A DNA stretch of 51,894 bases from Arenicellales bacterium (GTDB lineage Bacteria; Pseudomonadota; Gammaproteobacteria; BMS3Bbin11). The first letter of the stretch is position 1, and each line of letters starts with the position of its first letter. The stretch is taken from positions 1 through 51,894 of the forward strand of contig JARFQE010000123.1 in the NCBI GenBank assembly GCA_029287915.1, in the 5' to 3' direction. Both the position numbers and the translations under genes were made by a program. Below, piece after piece: positions 27,817 to 35,824 of the stretch. The notes below the pieces were generated by a model. The model was given only the letters and a program-made list of their open reading frames with translations. It was not told the origin of the DNA and ran no database searches.

Positions 27817-28011
27817 ATGGAAACTCTATTAAGCAGAAAGACCTCTGCGCTACTGGCGAGCGAGGTAAAAGACTTTATGGATAAGTATGATCTAACATTT
27901 GACCAGGCCGTCAAGGTGGTTCACCTGAATCATAAGCTACCCGGCAGCTGGGACAGGCTCTCAATGGCAATTAATAGCCTTGCTGATAAGCCTGTCTATG
28001 CAGTTGATTGA
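27817..28011 (+). CDS. Small hypothetical protein, 64 residues
   Basis: This small soluble protein reads METLLSRKTSALLASEVKDF and continues with likely helices through DLTFDQAVKVVHLNHKLPG. The start has a good purine-rich ribosome binding site (AAGGAAGAG) 4–5 bases upstream. I do not recognise a family. A DNA- or protein-binding helix bundle is possible. It stands alone in the small-gene stretch, and codon use looks normal. Confidence 0.55.
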   Translation: METLLSRKTSALLASEVKDFMDKYDLTFDQAVKVVHLNHKLPGSWDRLSMAINSLADKPVYAVD

Positions 28012-28092
28012 AGTTTACCTGTACTGGGACAAAGTGCTTTTCAATATCAGTTCAATTTGTACAGTTATTTCATTGCATCAGCTGTAAAAAGC

Positions 28093-28416
28093 TTAGATAT
28101 TTGGAAAGGAATGACTGCTATCAGACTGCGCACCTTGACCATCGGTTACCTGTAAAATTTCGCGCAATGTGCGTCGGGTGGCCAGTCTTGGGTTTATCGT
28201 AAAAGCCCCATCCTGCTCGATTACACCGATACGTGTACCCATGCCGTTTTTCAAAACCACGGTGGGCTTTCGTAATAGGGGCCTGCGGATAAAATGCATT
28301 TGCCAACCAAGCGTTTGCATATGAATATACGTATTCAGCTGATCTGCATTGAGGTATTGCCCGTAGTCGGGTTGGATCAACGGCTTGCGTTTGCGCCTTT
28401 CAATAAACCTTATCAT
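28093..28416 (-). CDS. Hypothetical basic protein, 107 residues
   Basis: The basic N-terminus (MIRFIERRKRKPLIQPDYGQ) leads into YLNADQLNTYIHMQTLGWQMHFIRRPLL. A short beta-rich half follows (PTVVLKNGMGTRIGVIEQDG, then INPRLATRR). The pattern resembles small conserved hypothetical proteins of Gammaproteobacteria, but I can assign no function. There is no signal peptide or membrane segment. A weak GTGGG precedes the start. It is convergent with the 64-residue gene at 27817. Confidence 0.6.
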   Translation of the reverse strand: MIRFIERRKRKPLIQPDYGQYLNADQLNTYIHMQTLGWQMHFIRRPLLRKPTVVLKNGMGTRIGVIEQDGAFTINPRLATRRTLREILQVTDGQGAQSDSSHSFPNI

Positions 28417-28531
28417 CCCACTAATTCTGGTTGTTATTTATATGCCTTAATTCAATTAAACCCCTCATAAATTTATCAGCAAAAATCGTTCCACATATTT
28501 ATCTCTTTGATATCATGGAGAAAATAAAAAC

Positions 28532-28711
28532 ATGGCTTTTGCATGTGTAAAGTTAGCTGACATGTTTGATAAGATATCATCAATGAAACCAATCCATTAT
28601 TTTGCACCGATCAATCATAAAAAAATAAAATCAGTGATTGCTGAATCTCTCAGTAACGTCGATAGCACTATTTTCATTGCTGATAGGCAGGATAGTGGCT
28701 CACGTCCATGA
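28532..28711 (+). CDS. Small hypothetical protein, 59 residues
   Basis: A short frame starts MAFACVKLADMFDKIS and ends SRP. GGAG lies 11 bases before the ATG. Its TGA stop overlaps the ATG of the next small frame (ATGA), which suggests translational coupling and argues that both are expressed. The product is mildly basic with no signal or membrane segment. I do not recognise it. Confidence 0.4.
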   Translation: MAFACVKLADMFDKISSMKPIHYFAPINHKKIKSVIAESLSNVDSTIFIADRQDSGSRP

Positions 28712-28905
28712 GCGGCCATTCATCTAGTAGTCATTCATCTAGTAAAGAACGACCATTCCTGGAAGGTGATTTCATCGAGTTGATTATAAAAGGTGCATTC
28801 ATTAGACTCTCGCGTTTTGCAAAATCCTTTCAGGGCGTTGTCGGTTTCGATACCAGCAGGGGGTGCATTTTTTATATCCGCCTTCGTGCGCAACTGCGCA
28901 ACTAA
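28708..28905 (+). CDS. Small hypothetical protein with Ser/His repeat, 65 residues
   Basis: This frame begins MSGHSSSSHSSSKERPFLEG; the Ser/His run is encoded by a 13-base direct repeat with a 15-base period. The rest (FIELIIKGAFIRLSRFAKSF, then DTSRGCIFYIRLR) is hydrophobic and basic. It overlaps the upstream 59-residue frame by four bases and is followed by a hairpin. No function is recognised. A minus-strand frame covers the same stretch, so coding status is uncertain. Confidence 0.4.
   Translation: MSGHSSSSHSSSKERPFLEGDFIELIIKGAFIRLSRFAKSFQGVVGFDTSRGCIFYIRLRAQLRN
28717..28744 (+). repeat. Short in-frame tandem direct repeat
   Basis: CATTCATCTAGTA occurs at 28717–28729 and again at 28732–28744, a 15-base period that equals five codons. 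It produces the repeated HSSSS/HSSS motif in the small gene and is a likely site of slippage. Confidence 0.6.
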
Positions 28906-28906
28906 G

Positions 28907-28937
28907 TGCCAGTTTTTTTCTCGCACTGGCAATTTTG
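28907..28937 (+). terminator. Candidate terminator after the small-gene pair
   Basis: A 7-bp stem (TGCCAGT / ACTGGCA) with an 11-base T-rich loop is followed by ATTTT. It begins two bases after the stop of the 65-residue frame. The stem is short and most of the T-run lies in the loop, so confidence is moderate. Confidence 0.4.
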
Positions 28938-28996
28938 CTCAGCAACAATTTACATAATTAATTTTAAGTATTATTCATCACTTATGGGTGTTATTA

Positions 28997-29581
28997 ATGG
29001 AAATTAGGAATAAAAAAAGGAAGTCATATGGTAGATTGGCTGCATTTGGATTTACTGCCATGATGCTGGTAGCGTGCGATTCGTCCGTGGAGACCAGTAG
29101 CAGCGGTGGGGGTGGGGGCAATGACAGCAATGAGCCTCAAACAGCGTTAACGCTCAACCTTGATGCCTTTAATGATTTCCAATGCACACCTAACTGGGCC
29201 AATCGTGATGGCGGACGGGGTCTAACGGTGGGCAGTGGTAGTGGCACCTGCCAGACTTCCTTCGCCGGAAAGTCTGGTGTCTACCAGATAACGCTCCTTG
29301 CACAAACGGAACGTGAAGGACAGTCTCCGTACCGAATAAGTATTAATGGTAATGTAGTAAGCACAGGTAAATTTCCTTTTTCACAGGGCAGAGTGATATG
29401 TGAATGTCACGCTCAGCCCTGGACTGTTCACTGTCCCGACGTAGTGGTGAATCTGGATGGAGGGACACACCAGATTAACTACGGAGATACCATTGAATAT
29501 TATGGTGAAGAAGAGTATCTGTGCGGGAAACATGGTGCCTACTCAAAATGGCGTGGCATGATTTTTACTCCAGTTAACTAA
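28997..29581 (+). CDS. Putative lipoprotein with a Cys-rich beta domain
   Basis: From ATG 28997 the protein is 194 residues. The signal ends in the lipobox LVAC with C27 as the lipidated residue. Asp at +2 would favour inner-membrane retention under the E. coli Lol rule. A Ser/Gly-rich linker follows, then a beta-rich domain (about 50–194) with six Cys residues. Blocks such as GVYQITLLAQTEREGQSPYR and GGTHQINYGDTIEYYGEEEY suggest a carbohydrate-binding-like beta sandwich; this is inferred from appearance only. The frame is open back to a GTG at 28988, but the ATG with GGGTG upstream is preferred. No partner gene is evident. Confidence 0.7.
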   Translation: MEIRNKKRKSYGRLAAFGFTAMMLVACDSSVETSSSGGGGGNDSNEPQTALTLNLDAFNDFQCTPNWANRDGGRGLTVGSGSGTCQTSFAGKSGVYQITLLAQTEREGQSPYRISINGNVVSTGKFPFSQGRVICECHAQPWTVHCPDVVVNLDGGTHQINYGDTIEYYGEEEYLCGKHGAYSKWRGMIFTPVN

Positions 29582-29711
29582 TGTTGTTAGTTAGCCCTGA
29601 GTTAGTCAATGAGTTAGCCAAATAGTTTAATGACATCTGATATTCCCTGAGTCTTGCCCATATTTTTCATTATTGTGCATCTCCTTACGGCAAGCGGCGA
29701 AGTTCTACCAG

Positions 29712-29746
29712 TCGATAGCAATTATAGGAGATGTAATTGCTATCGA
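29712..29746. repeat. Long perfect inverted repeat between convergent genes
   Basis: The arms TCGATAGCAATTA and TAATTGCTATCGA pair perfectly over 13 bp and can extend inward by a G·U and an A·T pair around the loop GGAGA. It lies between the lipoprotein and the convergent acetyltransferase gene. No T-run follows on either strand. It could be a bidirectional transcript end, a regulator site or the remains of a mobile-element end. Confidence 0.55.
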
Positions 29747-29781
29747 TAAATCGACAACAATGCATAGCAGAATTAATATTT

Positions 29782-30261
29782 TTACCCAACAAGCTTCCAG
29801 TACTGGTTTTCATACTCACGATCAGGATCATTAACTGCGAGCTTTTTCAGGCCCTTCGCCTTGAAAAACTCCTCAGCGTCTTTTTGTACCTTTACAATCA
29901 AAGCATCCACTTTATATTCGCGGATGAGATCCTCAGCGTGTTCAAGCAACTGACTACCAATTCCACTACGCTGGCGCGCTGGATCTATGAATATACCGTG
30001 TAACAGCAAGGCACTGTAATTACCCTCGACTCGTTGTGACTGGGTGTCCAGAGACGCAACACCGATAATGGAATCAGTTTCTGCCGCTACAAATATTAAA
30101 AAGTGTTCAAGATCCACTTCATCGTAGAAATAACTCGGTAGCACGAGGCGTTTTACACGATCGGGTAATTTCCAGGTCATTAACGCTTTTTCAATGACCT
30201 GATTGATGGATCGAAGATCATCTTTGTTAGCAGGCCTTATTGTTATACCTTGATTGCTCAT
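29782..30261 (-). CDS. GNAT-family N-acetyltransferase
   Basis: The 159-residue protein has the GNAT fold: an N-terminal strand and helix (ITIRPANKDDLRSINQVIEKAL), then strands with IIGVASLDTQ, motif A with IFIDPARQRSGIGSQLLEHAE, and a C-terminal AEEFFKAKGLKKLA. The RQRSGIG loop binds the acetyl-CoA pyrophosphate. The acceptor substrate cannot be told from sequence. A DUF3846-like gene lies upstream in the same direction, with 32 bases between, so they may share a message. Confidence 0.85.
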   Translation of the reverse strand: MSNQGITIRPANKDDLRSINQVIEKALMTWKLPDRVKRLVLPSYFYDEVDLEHFLIFVAAETDSIIGVASLDTQSQRVEGNYSALLLHGIFIDPARQRSGIGSQLLEHAEDLIREYKVDALIVKVQKDAEEFFKAKGLKKLAVNDPDREYENQYWKLVG

Positions 30262-30293
30262 TTGCCTGATGAAATAGATCTACAATATGATTT

Positions 30294-30599
30294 CTACAGA
30301 TACTTTATGCGTCTGTTTATATTTTCAATGTCGGCAGTGACATCATGTAGTGTTTCCCCGTCGTCGGACGATCCAACAATCACACCCACACCCGACACGG
30401 GTATGATGGCATCGATCTGAAAACGACCGCTAGTTCCGCGCAGGAAACATTCTTCATCGAAAAATAAACGATCGCCAGCAGGCCCTATTTCATCAGAAAT
30501 AACTGTGTCATAGCCGATCAGCTTTGCTATGTGATGATGATCTGAAATTTCTATTTCTTTAATGGACTGAGTTTCAGGATTAACTAACAAAGCTTTCAT
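30294..30599 (-). CDS. DUF3846-like small protein
   Basis: The 101-residue protein begins MKALLVNPETQSIKEIEISD and has the layout of DUF3846 proteins: a first strand with the 'LLVNP' start, then GYDTVISDEIGPAGDRLFFDEECFL and a beta-rich end with GVGVIVGSSDDGETLHDV. DUF3846-type proteins are known from phages, plasmids and accessory regions, and their function is unknown. A 9-bp inverted repeat lies 27 bases before the start. It may be co-transcribed with the acetyltransferase gene that follows. Confidence 0.6.
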   Translation of the reverse strand: MKALLVNPETQSIKEIEISDHHHIAKLIGYDTVISDEIGPAGDRLFFDEECFLRGTSGRFQIDAIIPVSGVGVIVGSSDDGETLHDVTADIENINRRIKYL

Positions 30600-30950
30600 T
30601 TGATTGCCCTCGAGTATGTACAGTTCATTTGCACGGGTTCACAAAAACACCAGTGCAAATGGTAGATGAGGTAAATTAATTAGTAAAATTGAATGATATG
30701 ATGGTGACGATCTATTTTATCAATCATAATGCACTCAATTAAAAATTGCGCTCAGGCTATTGAGATTGAGCATATTGGTGACTAAGAAGAGTGAAAAAAG
30801 TGGAGACCCTTGATGTCGGCTCAGGGTCGTCGTGAGAGGTCATTGGTGTTGGTTCAACCAAAATAACAAACTGTGTGTGCGTTATCGGCCGCCAACAGAT
30901 ATGTTGAGAATTGCAGCAAAACTGCGCGAAGGTGCTTTATCACCGCATGG
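30600..30950. other. 351-base gap with two inverted repeats
   Basis: I see no gene here. Besides the operator-like repeat at 30626–30661, a shorter hairpin (GACCCT / AGGGTC, 12-base loop) lies at 30805–30828 without a T-run. The region separates two minus-strand genes and likely contains the promoter of the DUF3846-like gene. Confidence 0.35.
30626..30661 (-). promoter_or_regulatory. Operator-like inverted repeat upstream of the DUF3846-like gene
   Basis: CATTTGCAC and GTGCAAATG form a perfect 9-bp inverted repeat with an 18-base spacer, ending 27 bases upstream of the start at 30599. The place and symmetry suit a regulator binding site or a leader hairpin. The binding protein is unknown. 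Confidence 0.4.
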
Positions 30951-31334
30951 TCAGCCTGAGCAGCTTTTCATTGCCTTGCGATGTGCTTGACCTATTGCGT
31001 TAGTCTGCATGAGCAATTCGGCAAAGCCTGTTCCACGTTTGTTTGATTCGGCTCTGACCGCAGCATCCCAGGCATCGCCCATATTCATGCCTTTATTCAG
31101 ATTAGCCATATATGCCACACCTATTGTCTCATAGAGATCGTACTTATCATTCCCCACCTCAGACTTCAATTTCCTGGCAGTGCATGCGCAAATCTCATCA
31201 GTTTGCTTGCACATGTCTTCAACCGAATCTGCAGCCGCATTAACGACACCCAATAGTGATGTTGTGACAGCTGCCGCTGTCCATGCACAAATAGCCCTTA
31301 ACAGTGGACGATGGACGCCTGCTTTCATGTTCAT
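30951..31334 (-). CDS. Hypothetical secreted protein with four Cys
   Basis: The 127-residue product has an N-terminal signal peptide with probable cleavage after VNA (near residue 33). The mature part starts AADSVEDMCKQTDEICACTA and ends KSCSG, giving four Cys that could form two disulfides in the periplasm. The middle is helical and Met/Asn-rich. A good ribosome binding site (AAGGAAG, spacing about 5) supports the start. I do not recognise the family. Confidence 0.65.
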   Translation of the reverse strand: MNMKAGVHRPLLRAICAWTAAAVTTSLLGVVNAAADSVEDMCKQTDEICACTARKLKSEVGNDKYDLYETIGVAYMANLNKGMNMGDAWDAAVRAESNKRGTGFAELLMQTNAIGQAHRKAMKSCSG

Positions 31335-31419
31335 TATTTCTTCCTTATAAGTTGGATTAGTAATTAGCGCGACATATATTACACAGACATTTTTTGAGTG
31401 TCATTTGTCGATGAGAGCT

Positions 31420-31698
31420 CTAACTCTCATCCAGCGAACCTGCTTTGCGCGGGTAAGGTATAGATGATAGCCAGGATATGGCGTTTTTGTCGCTCAGCGA
31501 TCGTACATAAGGCTTCATGTCGAAAGGCTCAATGAAAGTCCATTGACGACGAAAGTACTGCACAACGAGATCACGCCTGGCTGCCATCGCCATAATCTTC
31601 TTCTGATTGAATTTATGCTCGGCCAGTGACTCTCTGTCACTTACATGCCTGTCGACTCGCTGGTATATGGTAGCCATGTCGGCTGGTGCTGGTCGCAT
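31420..31698 (-). CDS. Hypothetical protein, 92 residues
   Basis: This small basic protein begins MRPAPADMATIYQRVDRHVS and contains an Arg-rich helix (IMAMAARRDLVVQYFRRQW). It has no signal or membrane segment. A strong ribosome binding site (AAGGAGA, spacing 5) precedes the ATG, which is the main evidence that it is real. It lies upstream of the secreted Cys protein in the same direction with 85 bases between. Function unknown. Confidence 0.6.
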   Translation of the reverse strand: MRPAPADMATIYQRVDRHVSDRESLAEHKFNQKKIMAMAARRDLVVQYFRRQWTFIEPFDMKPYVRSLSDKNAISWLSSIPYPRKAGSLDES

Positions 31699-32061
31699 AG
31701 TTATCTCCTTTTTATATACACAAAAATCTACAATGGATTAGTGAATAGGCAAAGATTATTTGATGGCATTTCGGTGGCGATTATTTGGGGAAGTTATGCA
31801 GACGACAGAAAGTGAACTGCTACTTAAGCAAATAGCCGCCGCTGGCAATAATCTTGTCTACGAACTTCAAGCACCAAGGGTTCAAGGCAATTACTACATA
31901 ACCCGTTGATTCTTATGATTTATTGAATGGCTGCCATGGGTGGTAGTCTCGATAAAAGACCTTAAAACAATGTACTGTCAGGCCATATCCTGAACAGAAT
32001 TTATCCTGTCAATTGAGCTCTCAATTGAACGCCCTGATTTTTAGTCTATGTTTTTCAGTTG
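31699..32061. other. 363-base gap with one possible very small frame
   Basis: A plus-strand frame of 48 codons runs from ATG 31763 to 31909. A second ATG at 31796 follows GGGGAAG closely and would give 37 residues starting MQTTESELLLKQIAAAG. This may be a small gene, but nothing else supports it. The rest holds no visible gene or clear terminator. Confidence 0.3.
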
Positions 32062-33450
32062 TTAAATTACCTTCGAAAACTGGTTTTTCTGCTTGTTCTT
32101 CAGGTATGCATCAAATGTCATGCAAATATTTCTAATCAATAGTCTTCCGGGAGGCAGTATCGTTATCGTATGTTGATCAATCTGTAACAGTCCGTCCTCT
32201 TGCATGATCTTGAGCTGTGCTATTTCATCCTTGAAATAGTGTGCGAAATCTATTTCATATTTTCCAGTGAACTGCTTTATATCAAGCTTGAAATTACATA
32301 TAAGCTGGGTAATCAGGTCACGACGAAGCAGATCGTCGCCTGTCAGTTTCATGCCCCGCATCAACGGTAATCTGCCTTCATCAATCATCTGATAATAGGT
32401 ATCTTCATCACGTACATTTTGACAATAGATATTATCAACCTGAGAAATAGCGGTAACTCCCATTGCCACCATGTCACAATCAGCATGTGTTGAGTAACCC
32501 TGGAAATTTCTGTGCAACATGCCCTTATCCTGCGCAAGAACCAGTTCATCATCGGGACGGGCAAAATGATCCATGCCGACATAAACATAGCCCTGATCGG
32601 TCAGATAACCGATGACAGCCTGTAAGATTTCAAGCTTTTCCGCTGCTGATGGTAAATCTTCCTCATTGATGCGCCGCTGTGGCATGAATAGCGTGGGCAG
32701 GTGGGCATAGTTGAAGACAGAAAGTCGGTCAGGACTGACTTCCATTATTTTATCCAGTGTTAACAGAAAGCTATCAACCGTTTGAAATGGCAGGCCATAG
32801 ATCAGATCAACGCTAACAGATTTAAACCTGGCAACCCGCGCGGCATTAATTGCAGCGAAGGTGATTTCTTCACTTTGAATGCGATTCACAGCTTTCTGCA
32901 CTTTCGGGTCAAAATCCTGAATCCCGAGGCTGATGCGATTAAAGCCGATGTCGCGCAGGAAATGAACGCCATCAGGAGTAATTTCTCTAGGGTCGATTTC
33001 TATTGAATACTCCCCTGTGTCGTCATCCATCAAAGAGAAATGTTGACCGGTTTTATCCATCAACGACCGCATCTGTTCATGACTGAGGAAAGTGGGTGTA
33101 CCTCCGCCCCAGTGTAATTGATCTACCGGGCGGGAGTTTTCATACAAATCCGCCTGCATTTCAATTTCACGGTAAAGGTGTTTCAGGTAGGGTGTGGCCC
33201 GGTCACGTCGTTTGGTGACAATTTTATTACAGGCACAGTAGAAACAGACCGTGTCGCAAAAGGGGATATGGAAATACAGCGAAAGCGGCTTTGGTACTGC
33301 TTCTCTGTTACTACGCTCAGCTGCTGACCGGTAATCTTCATACGAAAAGCTGTCATTAAAGAGGTTTGCTGTTGGGTACGAAGTATAGCGAGGCCCGGCT
33401 TTGTCATAGCGTTTGATCAAGTCAGGTTTGAATTCGATTTTCTGTTCCAT
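32062..33450 (-). CDS. hemN: Oxygen-independent coproporphyrinogen III oxidase
   Basis: HemN is a radical-SAM enzyme that oxidatively decarboxylates coproporphyrinogen III to protoporphyrinogen IX without oxygen. The 462-residue protein carries C65xxxC69xxC72 plus C74 (HIPFCDTVCFYCACNK), matching the E. coli HemN pattern. It also has the DQLHWGGGTPTFL region and the HemN C-terminal domain. Full length and the extra Cys distinguish it from HemW. It is divergent from the periplasmic protein at 33600. No clean FNR box was found upstream. Confidence 0.95.
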   Translation of the reverse strand: MEQKIEFKPDLIKRYDKAGPRYTSYPTANLFNDSFSYEDYRSAAERSNREAVPKPLSLYFHIPFCDTVCFYCACNKIVTKRRDRATPYLKHLYREIEMQADLYENSRPVDQLHWGGGTPTFLSHEQMRSLMDKTGQHFSLMDDDTGEYSIEIDPREITPDGVHFLRDIGFNRISLGIQDFDPKVQKAVNRIQSEEITFAAINAARVARFKSVSVDLIYGLPFQTVDSFLLTLDKIMEVSPDRLSVFNYAHLPTLFMPQRRINEEDLPSAAEKLEILQAVIGYLTDQGYVYVGMDHFARPDDELVLAQDKGMLHRNFQGYSTHADCDMVAMGVTAISQVDNIYCQNVRDEDTYYQMIDEGRLPLMRGMKLTGDDLLRRDLITQLICNFKLDIKQFTGKYEIDFAHYFKDEIAQLKIMQEDGLLQIDQHTITILPPGRLLIRNICMTFDAYLKNKQKNQFSKVI

Positions 33451-33599
33451 TCTTACTACCCGTCAGGTATCTGTCCCTGAATATCGTTTAGTGGTTGATG
33501 ATAAGATTAATAACAAGGATTATATCTCTATTTTCACAGGGAATAATTTTGAAATAACCGATAAATTCACCCAACTTAAATTTTGAGGAAGTTACCGTT

Positions 33600-34313
33600 A
33601 TGTTCAGATTCGTAAGAATACTCTTTTGTACAATTTTAGCCATGTCAGTGACGAGGGCTATGGCCGTTGAGACTGAGGTAACTCTGCTGATGTTTGAAGA
33701 CCAGGATTCGTTGAATGAACCAGCCTATATGACACGTTTGCTGTTAACAACGGACTATCTGCGTATGGATGATGGTGAAGACCATGGGGATTTCGCGTTA
33801 CTGGACAGGTCCGACGGTACAGTTTTTAGTGTTAGTCATGAGGACCAGCGTACACTGGTCATCCCTCTTCAGCCTGTGGTTGCAGCACCACCAAAGCCCT
33901 TGAGGCATGACATCGAAGAACTGGATGCTGGTGGTGTGCCTGAGGTCGGGGGCAACAAGGTTTCAAGGTATTACATGTTTACCAATGGCAAGCGCTGTAT
34001 GGAGGTCTATGCCGTAACGGGATTTTATGATGATGCCGTCAATGCACTGAGAGAATTATCAGAAACCCTGGCAGGCCAACATGCGAAGGGACTAGAATTA
34101 ATCCCGGATGAAGCGCGTTCTGACTGTGACCTGGCGAATAATATTTTTGTGCCAGACAGGCATTTGAGCAAGGGCTTCCCAATCAGGCAGAAGGACTTTT
34201 CTGGACGGAGTCGCAAACTGGTAACAGTCAAGGACGATGTGAAAGTTGATTCCAGTATTTTTGAACTACCCGAAGGCTATGAAAGATTTATGCCTGGAGC
34301 CTTGTCACAGTAA
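33600..34313 (+). CDS. Hypothetical periplasmic protein
   Basis: The 237-residue product has a signal peptide with likely cleavage after AMA (about residue 22). The mature part is rich in beta strands with TRLLLTTDYLRMDDGEDHGDF and a DGTVFSVSHEDQRTLVI block, resembling DUF4412-type periplasmic proteins. Two Cys (KRCMEVY and RSDCDLAN) could pair. A GAGGAAG lies upstream of the ATG. It is divergent from hemN and convergent with lpxH. Function unknown. Confidence 0.75.
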   Translation: MFRFVRILFCTILAMSVTRAMAVETEVTLLMFEDQDSLNEPAYMTRLLLTTDYLRMDDGEDHGDFALLDRSDGTVFSVSHEDQRTLVIPLQPVVAAPPKPLRHDIEELDAGGVPEVGGNKVSRYYMFTNGKRCMEVYAVTGFYDDAVNALRELSETLAGQHAKGLELIPDEARSDCDLANNIFVPDRHLSKGFPIRQKDFSGRSRKLVTVKDDVKVDSSIFELPEGYERFMPGALSQ

Positions 34314-34322
34314 TAGTAAGTA

Positions 34323-35090
34323 TCAGGATAGCTGTGCATTATCCAATGTAGCGAGAACTGAGTCTCCAGGATAGCTCAGTAGTCTGAACCCCTGCTGATC
34401 ATGAATCAGATAATTGCCTTCCTTGTACCAGTCACCGAGGACGATTCTATGAGCTGTTTTGCCCATCAATTGAAAGTTATGGATAGCAGTACGGTGTGTG
34501 TGGCCATGAATCAATAGACTGACATGGTTGTCTTTCATCACTGATCCAACGGCGGCATGATTAACATCCATGATTGATTCAGGCTTGTCCGTATTACCCT
34601 TTTTACTGTTCATACGTAACTGCCTGGCGAACTCTTCCCGTTCGGCAATGCTTTTTGAAAGAATGTTCTGCTGCCACTCCCTGCTTCGTGTCTGTTCACG
34701 GAATTTTTGATGAGCAACATCATCTGTGCAGAGGCTGTCTCCATGCATTAGAAGGACGTCGATCTCACCCAATCTGAACTTCGAAGGATCTGGCAGCAAG
34801 CAGCCGCCAATGCTTGACGCAAAATCCTTTCCCACCAGAAAATCCCGGTTGCCGTGCATGAAATAGACCCTGGTCTTTTTGCATACCAGGTTAGCAAGGC
34901 ATTCTATAATGATCTGATAACCACAGTGTTCACTTGCGTCATCACCTAACCAGTATTCAAAAAGATCACCGAGGATAAAAATCTGCTCGGCGTCTACCGC
35001 TTTGTTGCGGATAAAATCGTCAAATAAGCGAATGCCCTCGGGACGTTCTGGATCCAGATGCAGATCCGAGATGAATAAACTGGTCGCCAT
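34323..35090 (-). CDS. lpxH: UDP-2,3-diacylglucosamine diphosphatase
   Basis: LpxH hydrolyses UDP-2,3-diacylglucosamine to lipid X in lipid A synthesis at the inner-membrane surface. The 255-residue metallophosphoesterase has D9-x-H11 (FISDLHLD), FILGDLFEYWLGDD, FMHGNRDFL, LLMHGDSLCTDD and LIHGHTHR, the two-metal site of the family. It follows ppiB by 21 bases on the same strand, the usual gammaproteobacterial pair. Its presence implies lipopolysaccharide. Confidence 0.95.
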   Translation of the reverse strand: MATSLFISDLHLDPERPEGIRLFDDFIRNKAVDAEQIFILGDLFEYWLGDDASEHCGYQIIIECLANLVCKKTRVYFMHGNRDFLVGKDFASSIGGCLLPDPSKFRLGEIDVLLMHGDSLCTDDVAHQKFREQTRSREWQQNILSKSIAEREEFARQLRMNSKKGNTDKPESIMDVNHAAVGSVMKDNHVSLLIHGHTHRTAIHNFQLMGKTAHRIVLGDWYKEGNYLIHDQQGFRLLSYPGDSVLATLDNAQLS

Positions 35091-35111
35091 CGCTGGAGGA
35101 AATAGAAAAAA

Positions 35112-35621
35112 TCAGCTATCGGTATCTTCAACTTTTAAGATGACCACATCATTGACGGGGACATCAGCATGGCCAGCGCTATTACCTGTGGCGACCGCTG
35201 CAATTTTGTCTACCACATCCATGCCTTCAGTGACTTTGCCAAATACACAATATCCCCAGCCCTGAGGATTCTTGCCGCTGTGATTCAAAAAAGCATTATC
35301 TTTTAAGTTGATGAAAAACTGGGCAGTCGCTGAATGCGGGTCATTGGTACGAGCCATTGCAATGGTACCGCGGTCATTTCCCAGGCCATTATCTGCTTCG
35401 TTTTCAACAGGATCCAGTGTCTGCTTCTGAGTCATGCCAGGGTTGAATCCACCTCCCTGAATCATGAAGTTCGGAATAACGCGATGAAAGATTGTGTTGT
35501 TGTAAAAGTCATCAGCAACATATTTTTTGAAATTAGCCACGGTTAGCGGGGCTTTGTCGGCATCCAGCTCTATAGTGATGGTGCCAAAGTTTGTATCCAT
35601 TTTGATCATTTTTATATTCAA
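35112..35621 (-). CDS. ppiB: Cyclophilin-type peptidyl-prolyl isomerase
   Basis: The 169-residue cytosolic cyclophilin speeds cis–trans isomerisation of prolyl bonds. It shows [36 protein letters not shown] and the [16 protein letters not shown] end of PpiB. No signal peptide is present, so it is the cytosolic form. It is transcribed toward lpxH and is divergent from cysS, the same cysS/ppiB/lpxH grouping seen in many relatives. Confidence 0.95.
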   Translation of the reverse strand: MNIKMIKMDTNFGTITIELDADKAPLTVANFKKYVADDFYNNTIFHRVIPNFMIQGGGFNPGMTQKQTLDPVENEADNGLGNDRGTIAMARTNDPHSATAQFFINLKDNAFLNHSGKNPQGWGYCVFGKVTEGMDVVDKIAAVATGNSAGHADVPVNDVVILKVEDTDS

Positions 35622-35824
35622 CCTGTGTAAAAACGATGAATTATATCATGACATTGTCGAGCAAGAGCGAATTGGCTACTACGATTTGTGCGTAATAGAT
35701 TGCCCCAGTAAGAACTATTTCTGTTTGTCCAGTTCATTAGCACCAATATCTCTGCTGTGTCTATGAGATTCCATTTCCGGTAAAATCCACAGCATTATAT
35801 CCATCACAAATTCCATACATTGCT

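Noticed and set aside
33480-33520. Possible FNR/ANR box upstream of hemN (TTGATGATAAGATTAA)
   Set aside because: The left half TTGAT is present but the right half is not ATCAA at the required 4-base spacing on either strand.
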